Shown here piece by piece: positions 37,069-47,919 of a stretch of DNA of 64,000 bases. Source of the stretch: Ceriagrion tenellum (lineage: Eukaryota > Arthropoda > Insecta > Odonata > Coenagrionidae); contig OY720634.1 of assembly GCA_963169105.1 (NCBI GenBank), forward strand, positions 114,860,430 to 114,924,429. Direction: 5' to 3'. The translations under genes were made by a program, and so were the position numbers. Position 1 is the first letter of the stretch. Each line of letters opens with the position of its first letter. The notes under the pieces are model-generated. The model was not told where the DNA came from. It searched no databases and saw only the letters and a list, made by a program, of their open reading frames with translations.

Positions 37069-37869
37069 TCACGTAGTCTGCATCATCCGAGCCTAAACGA
37101 TTGGGGACAGGTGACAAATTAGACAAGTGACGCTGACATATACAATGAAAACATATGCTTTATATCCATGACAACCATGCTCCAGTATATGCAGAGTTAA
37201 AATGGATACTTCTTGCATGATTCTTTCGCACAATATCAATACACTTAGACATTTTATAAGCTCCTATACACACCAAACACAACTATGGTTTAATAATGCA
37301 TTCGTGTTCTGCATAATTCCGCGCGAGGCATTCTTGTAGCCACGAACGTAAAATACTACTTTCGTGTGTGTAGCCACCGACGAGTGAGATCGTTGTGCAG
37401 CAGAAGCAATTCCAACGGCTAATAGATAAATTTAACTATACAAATTAAGTGTTTAAAGCTAATTCGTACAAAAGAAAAATTAGACTTTCCGTATAATTTT
37501 GTAAGTACATGTTCTTTGATTATTCGACTTCAGGGGTAAGTGTGGTATGAATTTGACGGTTTACTTAAACACTTACGCTATAAATCCATTAGATTTGATA
37601 TGGTTTTCCAATTTCATAAAAATTTAGTTTCCCAATTCCATTAAAATACTTGGAATTTCTTTAATTCAATTGCACATTTAAATTAATGTAATTACACAAT
37701 GCGCCCCAGTCACACCAGGAGTTTTTACAAAGCTACCGGGGGTATTCCCTCGGCCAAAAATCGCTAACTGCCGGGAGAGTGAAGATTGAAACATTTCAGT
37801 CTTCCTCCTCCTTCCCTAATCGTTGCCTCATCAGCAATAGGTCCTAAATGAATGAGAAGATGATTAGAT
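37069..37869. other. AT-rich DNA, nothing recognised
   Basis: No open frame of note and no continuation of the GMC-like fragment. Confidence 0.4.
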
Positions 37870-38460
37870 TATACATCTTCGGCGCGGCGTGAGTCGTCAC
37901 TACGTCCTCATCCAATATCGGGAGACTTTTCCATCATGTCCACGTCGCATCCACGTCCCCGCCCCGACCACCCCTGGCCAAACAACCCCTTCAATAAATA
38001 TAATGAGGGGACAAACTGGTTGACAGGCGAGGCGAATGGAAGCAATCGACGAGCGACCAATAGCAGAGGGCGCCGGAAATTGGTCATCTGGCGGGAAAAA
38101 GTAGAGCGTGCGGAGAGACAATATCCTTTCGAACGACGAATTAAGTGACTTTAGCGATCGCCCCGTGCCTCTCCGTCGGTCGCCATCCAATACCCTCCCC
38201 CCCCGCTTTTTTCACCCCTCCCCCTTCGCATCCCTTCTCCCACGCGAATGTGCAACTACCCTCTTGTCCCATTCCCTTTCCTATTAAACCCCCTCTCTCT
38301 CTCCACGTTCACGCTTCCACTCCGTTGTCTAGAGCCGCTGGAAGCGAAAAATAGGATAGTGAAGAGAAGACGATTCCACGGGCACATCCCTACTCGCAAA
38401 GAGAGTCCAGTCGGCTCATTGAGAAACATTCGACATTGGATATCATTCTGAAATGCATGT
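37870..38460. other. GC-rich, pyrimidine-rich tract
   Basis: The plus strand is C/T-rich from 38160 to 38330, including a CT run near 38287. The short frames (37936-38148, 38145-38451) are compositional. No gene was recognised. Confidence 0.3.
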
Positions 38461-39959
38461 GAAAATAGGAAGTACTCGCTAGAACAGCGGTTCCCACCTG
38501 TGGTACGAATACCATGAGAATTACGAGCTTGATTTTTGAGGGACTCGCGAAAAAAGAGAAATAATGGCGGATATAAGTTTATAGTAACAATAAGAATAAG
38601 ATTTATATAACAGTTTCATACGTAAAGGGGTTCAATATTGGGATATGTGGGTCTAAAGGGACGAAAATTAATAGATCTTAGGAATTAACAGAGAATCGCT
38701 GCAGTGGAAAATCATAATTCTGACCGAGTTGATATTCATGAGTAACCTCATTCACGAATACCGGTTAACCTTCGGCTGGGCACAGGGACAATTGAATGTG
38801 AAGAGGCATCAGTGAAGAAAACATTTCTTTTTGCCTCACCCTTGAATTATGTCAGAGAACAATTTCATTTTTGCCACCATCTTCTCTTCGACAGTAAAAT
38901 GACTTGAAAGTCATGCACTTCACACTCCGACAACTCAAATAAAATCATCCCTCACTTTGATATGAAAAACAAAATACTACCTTTCTATGCTATTTTGTCA
39001 TAAACTGAACTAGAAAAAAGCTAGGAATAAAATACGATAATGGGTGAACCAAGGAGGACCAGCATGGAGGACCAGCAATATAAAATGCCATTCCGTGAAA
39101 CACTGCTCGTAATTGGTGAATTTCCAAGGGAACTGAATGAAAACTAAACATTATCCACTAATATGTTTCGATTAATTGGCAAGTAATCCAAAATTCAAAA
39201 CCAAACTCATCTCCAAAACCTATTGACTCAATAGAAATGATGTTGCCAAGGAGTCTGGGAGCTGCATTTGAATCATATGACAGGCAAAAGTGATAATTAA
39301 AAATTCTTCACCTAATTACTTCTCATTTTCTGACTGCCCCTGGGGAGTAGGGAGGATAGATAAAATAAAATACCTGGAAGTACAGCTGAAAGCCTTAGTC
39401 AAAAGAGTCATTACATTCCTTAGTTTGTTTTGGTGATTTTGGGAAGGTTTTGGGTCAGTGAAAATTGAGCTTTTATTTCAATTTGTTTATTCTTTACCAA
39501 CTACCCCATTTTCTAACTTTTCATTGTCCTTGGCTCTACAAAAGAAGTTGTGAAATTCTGAGTGTAAGGTTCTCATTTCAATCTTCTGTGATTACACCAA
39601 GTAAAACTATTAAGCTATTAGGTGAATTAAATAAGTCAAGCTTGTTAACAGATTTCTTTCCAAAATACAACTCATACTTTATGGTCATTCATTTAGTCCA
39701 GAGTGAGTTATTGACAGTATAAAAAGAGTTCAAGAATGATAAATTTTTCCTGAGTCAAACTTCAGATGTAAGCAGATTAAAAAAAGGAAATGACATTCTT
39801 TCAAGGAGTAGTCAAAATGAGCTATCAAATGTCTATATATTGACACATATGGAGAGATGATCAATGGAGATATAAACCATACAAAGATACATAATAAATA
39901 CAGTCAGATATGCAAAAACATATCAATGCACATCATGACAACACACACTCGTAAATCAT
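38461..39959. other. AT-rich DNA with a possible hAT terminus
   Basis: CAGCGGTTCCCACCTGTGG at 38484-38502 resembles the terminal sequence of many hAT elements, but no matching inverse end was found. Nothing else was recognised. Confidence 0.3.
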
Positions 39960-40880
39960 ATTGAAAGAATAAAATGCCAACCAAAGTTTAAAGATCTACA
40001 AAGAATAGGGTGGAAAAACTGAAGAGAGTATAATAGAGATGGTCCTAATTGGTGTTGACGACAAAGCAGATTGGAATGAAACTGGTGAAAAATATAATAG
40101 AGAAATAAGGCAAGATATGAAAAAAGGAATTCAAGCAGAAGAATGGATCAAAAAGCTATGCAAGGATGAAAAAGACAATCTATCTGAGAGAAGAGTACAA
40201 GTTGCCTCAAGTATTGTACGAAGTCACTTTAAAGTATTCCCCATCAAAGATACTGTCACTTAGAGAGAGCAAGTACAATAACATTCCCTAACAAAATGAA
40301 AAATAAGCTGATAAATAGAGAGATCATATGGGTAATTTACACTGAAAAACAATGAACAGCATAGTAATAGATGAAGAAAATAGAGTAGATAAATATGAAA
40401 AAAAGGATATCAATTCAAGGACTAGAATTTGATGATTCAGAGAGAAATTTAAGAGACAGAAAGGACCTGGGATTAGGCAACATTTTTCCTCAGTCGTTTC
40501 AGTAAGCAGGAGAAAGAAGAGCAAATTATCCAGTTTGAACTGTGACATCTATGAAATTGGTGAAGCACCACTGGACTAAAAAGAATGAAATTATATCCAT
40601 CCCTAAGAAGAAAAGCCCAAAAGATGAAAATATTTTAGAAAACTTAACATATGCGTTCACATAAAAAATACTTTTGACAACCATCTACAGCAGGGTAAAA
40701 TAGGAGATGGAAAACTTTCTGGATGAAGACCAAAATGATTTCAGGAAGCATTGGGTGCAAGAGAAGTGACTAGCCATGAGACCTCTCCATATGAATAAAA
40801 TGCAGAAAGATAAGCCCATTTTCATTGGACTGGGCATAGCATTTGATAATGTGGACTGGAATATTATCCAAACCAAACAG
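39960..40880 (+). mobile_element. Non-LTR retrotransposon: linker plus RT fingers to motif A
   Basis: The frame at 40039-40263 (VDDKADWNETGEKYNREI) resembles LINE linker sequence. Further on there is NEIISIPKKKSPKDEN near 40590, then ENFLDEDQNDFRKHW, and IFIGLGIAFDNVDWNIIQ near 40830 (RT motif A, normally VDLEKAFDNVDW). Motifs B and C are not recognisable downstream. The element is truncated at both ends and carries in-frame stops. Confidence 0.65.
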
Positions 40881-43599
40881 AAGAGTGCTGGGAGAAGTTT
40901 TTTTAATGATGGAGATTTAATACACAGGCTTTAAGTAGAACTGGCATAAATTACACATGGTTGCAATTCAGCATTTAAATAAGGGGAGAACAGCATTAAT
41001 TACAGCAGGAGGAACAGTTCACAAACCTGAGTAGTAGTATGACTGTTAATGGGATTTAGAATAAAAGCCAAAGAAAAGGAATTCATCAGCAAGGAGGGCA
41101 TTTCAAAAGGAGAGAAAATGTGAGATGAATTCATTGCAAGCACAAAGAGAAAAGAGTCCCAAACTCCTAATAAGAAGGGCAGTGAAAAGCAAAAGTAAAT
41201 ACAGGAAGTTCTGCCTGCACCATGACTCAGAGGCATGGCAAACAACATTAAGTTGACTTAAACACTTTTCCTAAGTTGCATATTTATTTGAAAATAGATG
41301 TCATAAGAGTTAGAAGTGGGGAAGAGAGTGGGGAAGGGAGAGAAGGGAACTGCAAAGAGAGGGCAATGGTTTGCACCTGCATGGAGCTAATTGAATGTAA
41401 ATGCAACACCTCAAGTGCTAAAAATTCTTTCGACCCACTGTAGAAAGAAGCAGAGAAAAAATTGCATATTTTCCAGTTTCCAAAAATGACAAAGTGTTCT
41501 TATAAGTGAATAACAGGTCAGTTATTTCATTTAATGTCAAAAGGATATAAATCTGTAAATTCTTCAACACATTCTGTTAATAGCATTGGAAAAACAGGAA
41601 TTCTGAGTAATTTACATCAGTAGTGGTATCTTGGCAGGTTTTAGGGCTGTTAGCTCAATTATTTACACCTTGTTAAAATTTTCAATTTTTTTCTGAACCA
41701 GTGGTAATCATAAATCTCAGCAATTTTCAAAAGACAGCCCCAATACCATTGACCAGTAATTTCAACTGTATTTCATTATCTATATGACATAATTATGTCT
41801 ATTTTGGAGCCGTAATTACAAGGACTCCATTTAGTATTCCTTCATTGAATTTTCACAACAAAAATTAGTCTCCAGCACTATAAACTGATGAATGAGTGGT
41901 GCTCGTACTTCATGCACTCAGGAATATAAACAATCCCAAGTGCTGCTCAGGCATAAAAAGGAAAGCGTTAAACAAGAAAGTTAAAATGGATCCAAAATTA
42001 TATGTCTAAATGACAGACTAAGTACTTCAATCAAAGCCCTATCCTAATGGCACTGGTTTGAATATGAGATTCCATTGAAAAATCACTAGCCAAGCAATTA
42101 TTTCCACTGCTTCTTTCTATAGCCAAACTTGAGTTATCACAATAGCTGTTATCCTGAAGCTGTGGATACCTACTCTGCCAAGGATCATCAAAGAAAAATC
42201 ATAGCAGGTTAAAAGATCAAAGTAATTGGAAGGTTGCTCTTCCATTCTCACATTATATGATGCATAGATCAAGTGCCCTCTTTCTGTACGTTCCCTTTTA
42301 CACTCCTCCACTCTCCTCCCTCTTGTCTCCAACTCCTTTCACCACATATATATTCAAATGCACTACCAACAAGGAAAATTTTTCACAACTAAACATGGTT
42401 CTAACATGGTACACATCAAAGCACAAGCAGGACTTTCCACAATTACTTTAGCTTTTCATTTCACATATGTATGAACATAGTATGATTCAGAAACTCCAGC
42501 ACCATGGTAGGAAGTATGGAAATATGAAGCAGGACGCAGAGGAAAACAGATGAAGTGTTGGGTATGGTAGTACAAGGAGGAGGCAATAAAAATGGATGAA
42601 GGAGGTAAAGATGATTAAAAATGAGTTAAATATAGTGTTAATAGGGCAGAATGTTGGGCAAGCATGGGAAAGGAAGGAGTAAAGCAGGATTTGAAGGCAG
42701 TTTAGAGGAAATAAAAATATGTGAACTACTTAGGAGGGTTTAAACAGTAGAAAAATAGATCATTTTGTGAAAAACACTTCAGTTATGACCCCCAAAACTC
42801 AAGGAAATCATAGGTACGTTTGTCCAAGGATCTCTAATTCATTTCTTCCCAGTTTAAAAACCCCTGATTAAATATCTCCAGGAAAACCAACATTATTGTA
42901 TTCTATGCCCAATAAATAACATATCAACTAACCAACTGTACAATGTAATATACCAACACCCAACTCACTTTGAACATCTAGTAAAAGTAACTGAAAAACC
43001 ATCTTGCAGGTAAAGTTAACAAGACATAAAACTAGACACCATTAAAATACATAGTATGATGATGATGAAGTTCTATGGCACCAGCTTGATTATAATTTAT
43101 GAAGATAAAGGAACTGGATTTTATGTAAATCTGTAAAACACCAATAATTATATAAAAGTTCTCACTTGTCCATTCAATTTCCATTAATTTTGAAAAAAAT
43201 AGCCACTTGTGATCAGTACTAAAACACAAAAGTATTCTAAGAAAATATGAATTTCCAGGCCCTACAAGGAGAGCCAAGCATCATTTCTAGGCTAGAAGTC
43301 AAGCAAAAATTCATGGAATGTGATTGATAAGAAAAACATTTATCCCTTAGATGTACACAAATGGTTTCATGCTGGGATTGGAACACAGTGGTAGGTATAA
43401 TAGGAAGACTGACAAGAATCAAGGCGACAACCAATTTGAGTTTAGGGGATGGAGTGAGGCATGAATGACAGGAGTGATTATTATTATTGAGCAAAACTCC
43501 AATATAGGGTAGGTTTAGATAGAAGTCAGCAAAAATTTTCTAGATATTTACTAATGAAGGGCCCTATTAAATTATAATGTTTCACTCTTCACCTCAGCA
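40881..43599. other. AT-rich DNA, nothing recognised
   Basis: A/G-rich stretches at 41000-41350 and 42490-42760 could be decayed LINE sequence, but no motif survives. Confidence 0.35.
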
Positions 43600-45090
43600 T
43601 AAGTCCTATTCTTCTTCATTCCAATCATAAAACTCATTCTCTTTCTTCCCTTCCCCATTTCTTCTGACATCCTTCCCTCTATTATGAACCTGAATATCGT
43701 TCACCCTCCATTACCTCTTCCAGCCACTTATCTTGTCTTCTCCAAATCTTATCAAGAAGTTTCCTTTCCTCGTCAACCATGCTAAGCACTTACACATACG
43801 TCTTCCTTTCAATCCACCCCACCTTCTCCATTCTCCTCGACACCCACATCTATAAAGCCTACAGCCTATTCTCTTTTTTTCTCAGTTTCCGCCACATACA
43901 ATGCTACACTCCATATCAAACTCTTCACCAGCCACTTCATTATATCTTTCCCCAACCCTCATCATCAGCCCCCTCTTACAGCTCAGGACTTCTTTCACTA
44001 GTGCAATTTTCCACTAAATGTCTTTCCTAGTATGCCCACTTCCTTCTAATGCATAACCCAAGTAACTGAATCGCCCTCCTTTATACCAGTTTATACCCTC
44101 TTACTATAATGATCAGTATCACTTCTTTCATCCTATAAAAACTCATTACTTTTGTTTTCTTGTGAATTATCTTCACTCCACATTTCCCCCACAGAGCCTC
44201 AAATGCCTTTACTGAAGTCTGCAGTCCCTTCGATGATTACCTAACCAGCACTCGGTTGTCCACAAACCTAATTGATTTTATCAGCTGGCCTCCAATTTTG
44301 ATTTCCACATCTAGCTCTTTGTATGCTTCTCTTTACATCGAATCAGCATATATAATAAAAAGCAAAGGGGGCACATGGGAAGCCTTGCCTCACCCCATGA
44401 TCAACAACTACCCACCCTGATTCATCTTCAGCCACCCTCACCTGAGCCATCAGGGCCATATGTAGGTTTCAGATGTGTTTCATATATCACCAATCTCCTC
44501 CTATTCCTATGGAATCTGCATTAGTTTCTTTCAATTATGCAACTCAGTCAAATGCCTGTCCAAAATCAACAAAGCAAGCAAACATATCCTGGCCATACTC
44601 TGTTTCTTCCAATAAGTGTTCTCAACACAGCAATTACATTTCTGATGGACCTACCCTTCTGGAACTCTAACAGGTCATTTCCCAAGGCATAATTTTCTCT
44701 ATTCTCTCACCTCTTATTAATTGACTTAGGCAAAACTTTGTCAGTGCGTGAAATCATACTAATTGTTCGATAATCCTTGCATTAAACCACTCTCATCTTC
44801 TTTGGAATAGGAATCAGGACTGTGTTAATGAAGTCCTAAGGCCATACTCCTTCCTAATAGATACTATGGATGAGTTTGAAAAAAGACTGACAACCCCTCT
44901 CCCCTAAATTCTGAAGTAATTCTATAGGAGTGTCATCAACTCCCACAACTTTTCTTGACTTCTTCTTTCATAGTGCCCTCTTTATTTGGCTGTTGATTAT
45001 CTCTGGTCTTAGGTTTTCCTTATTTATAGCAGCCTTATTCTCTACATGACAAGTCTGTAGCTGGAGTCACATAGCTCTTCTACATATTCT
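43600..45090 (-). mobile_element. Non-LTR retrotransposon RT domain (3' part of an interrupted element)
   Basis: Reading from 45090 down on the minus strand there is KVVGVDDTPIELLQNLGERG, then IPIPKKMRVV and CKDYRTISMISRTDKVLPKS, which are RT finger motifs. RSIRNVIAVLRTLIGRNR and GVRQGFPCAPFAFYY (motif B) follow, then IRFVDNRVLVR (motif C with the second catalytic Asp lost) and GVKIIHKKTKVM. It is inactive, with stops and frameshifts. It continues the endonuclease-linker segment at 45895-46950 and is separated from it by the unrelated LINE 3' part at 45100-45890. Confidence 0.82.
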
Positions 45091-45099
45091 CCTTTCTCT

Positions 45100-45890
45100 T
45101 CAGCTTATCCTTATAGATTAGGGGTCGCTGTTCCTCACTCTCCCTCTCCATTCTGCCTGGTCCCCTGTGTCCTCTGGTGTTAATTCATTCTCCCTCAGGT
45201 CTTCCATTACACAATCTCTCCATCTCCACCTAGGTCATCCTCTGGGTCTCTAGACTTTCATCTGTAGGTCCATCATTCCTCTCAAGACATGTTCTTCATC
45301 CCTCCTCATCACATGCCCATACCACTGCAATCTTCACTCTTGTACTTTCTTCAAAGCCTTAACTAACCCTCCCTACTTTCTAAACCATTCATTCCATACC
45401 CTGTCTCTCCTCATCTTTCCCAAGTCCATCACAACAACCTTATTTCCACTTCATCCTATTTCTTTTCTAGCCTCTTCTTTGTGGGCAATGTCTGGCTACC
45501 ATGGATTAGGGCTGGTCGCACTACAATTCAAAATTCTCCCCTTTGTCTTCCTCTGATCTGCTTATCACATAACACCCTGGTTGTCTTCTTCCAGTTCATC
45601 CATCCTGATTAAGTAACATGGTTAATCTCCCCATCAAGATCCCCACCATAAGTGATGTATGACCCAAGGTACTAGAAGTCCTGTGTCAAGCTTACTCCCT
45701 GTAATCTCATCCCTCCCACTTTTCCCTCTCCATCAAGCCACAGGTACTCAGTCTTTTTCCTACTTATTTTAAGACCACCTTCCTTGATTGCCTTCCTCCA
45801 GTATTGCAGTACGTCCTCTGTCTTCTCCTGACTTTCCTCCACTAAAAGGATGTCGTCCGCAAGAGTAAAGGTTCAGAATAGGCTTAGTGA
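45100..45890 (-). mobile_element. Second LINE 3' fragment nested in the first
   Basis: The minus strand reads TLADDILLVEESQEKTEDVL (RT motif C, with LADD) near 45860, then GLKISRKKTEYLWLDGEGK and YLGSYITYGGDLDGEI. It continues into the post-RT segment with RVLCDKQI and VVRPALIHGSQT, and a decayed RLRWYGHVMRR-type block near 45320. This is a different LINE family from its flanks. The flanks form one continuous LINE protein across it, so it arrived later. It has the same orientation as its host and ends near 45100 before VNNLRPEIINSQI of the host element resumes. Confidence 0.78.
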
Positions 45891-45894
45891 GGAA

Positions 45895-46950
45895 TTTCTT
45901 GATTCTCTATTCATTCTTGAATTCTTTTCATTTAATCACTTTTTGAAGTAATCTTGCCACCAGTGTTTGATAGTCTCTTCACTTCTAAGGACCTTCCCAT
46001 TGTCATTTTTAATCTGCTTTATATGAGTAGTCTTTTGAGGCCTTATCCCTCACCTTCCCTATGCTATACAACCTGTTCTGTCCTTCCAGCATTTCCAGTG
46101 TTACATACGATTCATTCACAGCACTAGCTTTTGCTATGGCAACAGCTTACTTTGCCTCCTTCTTTTGCTTGTACTCCTCCTCATCCTTCATTTGCTGAGT
46201 CAAATGTATTTCTTTTTAGCTTCTTTCTTCTCCTAAACTGCCTGCTAGACCTCCTCATTCCACCACCAGGATTCCTTGTTGCCTTACTGAATGTTAACCC
46301 TAGGATCACTTTTCTATCGTCCAACACCACCCTCCACATTTCTTTCCACCAATCATTCGCCTTGCCTTGCCACCTTATCTTTGCTAGAACTTTCCCCTTG
46401 AGGTTATCCTTGAGGTCATTGTATTTCAATTTCCACAACTTTTGGTAATACAGTTTGCCTAGTCTTATAGCCCAATAGCATTATCATCTTAGCATAAAGC
46501 TCACCCACTTCCCCTTTATCCTTAGCTTGTCCAATTCCTCATATTGTCCTTTGCACTAGTTTTCTTTCACCCAATTGGTTACTCAGCAAAGTTCATTATT
46601 TAGTTCCTTATACCACCTGCTATTTCAGTGATGACATTTTTCTGCTTTGTTCTCCTCCATTTTCCTTATCATTTCTTCTCTATCCCATTTCTTCTTTATC
46701 CTTCTCATAACCCCCACAATTTCCTCCACCACTCATACTATGCCTGTCTTTAGACTCTACCATTTTTCCTTCCTTGTTCCCATTTCTTTTGCTTTCTCAA
46801 TGTTTCTCTTCAAATGCTCCTCGCATTATCTCCTTTTCTTCCATTTCAAGGCCTCCAAGTCGCACCTCTTTATCCTACTACTTCTACAAAGCCTTTAAAC
46901 CATAAATTGCTCAACAACTAATCCTCTTACCCTGTCCCTGAAAGGTTTTC
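45895..46950 (-). mobile_element. Non-LTR retrotransposon, endonuclease-RT linker (5' part of the interrupted element)
   Basis: The frame at 46181-46438 reads WWKEMWRVVLDDRKVILGLT followed by a basic stretch RRRKKLKR. This resembles the linker between endonuclease and RT in LINEs whose consensus reads roughly VLGxTxGK..ETWWWNEEV. Further down the minus strand, NRLYSIGKVRDKASKDYSY (near 46050-46090) corresponds to the segment just before the RT fingers. The upstream part to about 46950 looks like further linker. It is decayed by stops and shifts. The RT domain continues at 45090 after the nested insertion. Confidence 0.65.
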
Positions 46951-47750
46951 TTGTATTGCTTTTGGAGTTTCACCTTGATTATATTAATCAAGCTGTAAGA
47001 GCTCACTTCTTTATTATTCATCCATTTAAAAAATTCTTTAACTCCTCAGTCTATTATCTTCAGCAACTCTTCAAGTAAACAAGAAAAAGGGACCAATACG
47101 GCAGTCATATTAATTCCCCTCCAATATGTAAATGGTAATTGCCCTCGTTAATCTCATGGCTTCCAAAGTTCTACTCACTTTCCTGAAAATAAACAAATAT
47201 AAACTTAGAACATTATCAGACCCTTTCTACAGCCTTTAGTAATAACTCTTTGAACAACCAATATCACTTATGATATCAACTCTTAGCTGCCTGAGTGAGG
47301 TAGGTATATATATCACATTACTATACCCAGGAGGGGGCAGATCTGGGCTAGCCATGCTATTTCACAGGCAATGCAGGAGGTTGGAAATTAGACGAACTCA
47401 CTAAATAAGGTCTTTGGGATTACTCAGACTGACTGTGAGCTAGGTGCAAACCCTAGCAGAAAAAACTGCAATTAAAAGTCCACAGGCTCCGCATGGAAAT
47501 CCAAGATTGACAATTAAGAGTACAAGTCATCCTAGATAAGCTTAAGCCTATCATTAGTTATCTCTTCTTCAAGATTGGGATTAAAACAGTGCTCACTAAC
47601 TCCTGCAGTAAAACTACCTCCTCATACAGCCCATGAATAAGCTCAAATATACCCACAATTGTACTAAGATTCTTAGTAACTCTCATGGGATATTACTGTT
47701 TTCTTACAGTATTTCTCAACTTAATTTCCTTTGATGCTTTCTTATCTTAC
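46951..47750. other. No recognised feature
   Basis: Lies between the LINE relic and the candidate exon at 47751. No further exon was seen. Confidence 0.35.
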
Positions 47751-47919
47751 ATTTCACCCAGGACCCAGATGAGCCTCCTTCAGATTGCATTCCTTCCATA
47801 ACCTCATCAAAAGTTAGAAAAAATTGAAAATCCAGAGCTTGACACTTCCCATCATGAAATATTTTGTGATGAACAAGGAATACCATAAAGCCATTGCGGT
47901 CGGCAACAAAAGTAAACCT
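47751..47919 (-). CDS. Probable internal exon of an unidentified minus-strand gene
   Basis: This 169-base exon is bounded by a strong acceptor (TTGTGTTTCAG before 47919) and a good donor (GTAAGA after 47751). It encodes 56 residues plus one base: RFTFVADRNGFMVFLVHHK and then a segment rich in acidic and hydrophobic residues ending EGGSSGSWVK. The first part resembles the end of a Rebers-Riddiford cuticle domain (V.Y.AD..GFNAVV), but the rest does not, so I do not assign a family. No partner exon was recognised on either side. Alternatives are a decayed exon or a chance open frame between splice-like sites. Confidence 0.4.

Noticed and set aside
38484..38520. CAGCGGTTCCCACCTGTGG resembling a hAT terminal repeat.
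   Set aside because: No inverse partner or 8-bp duplication was found, so no element can be drawn.
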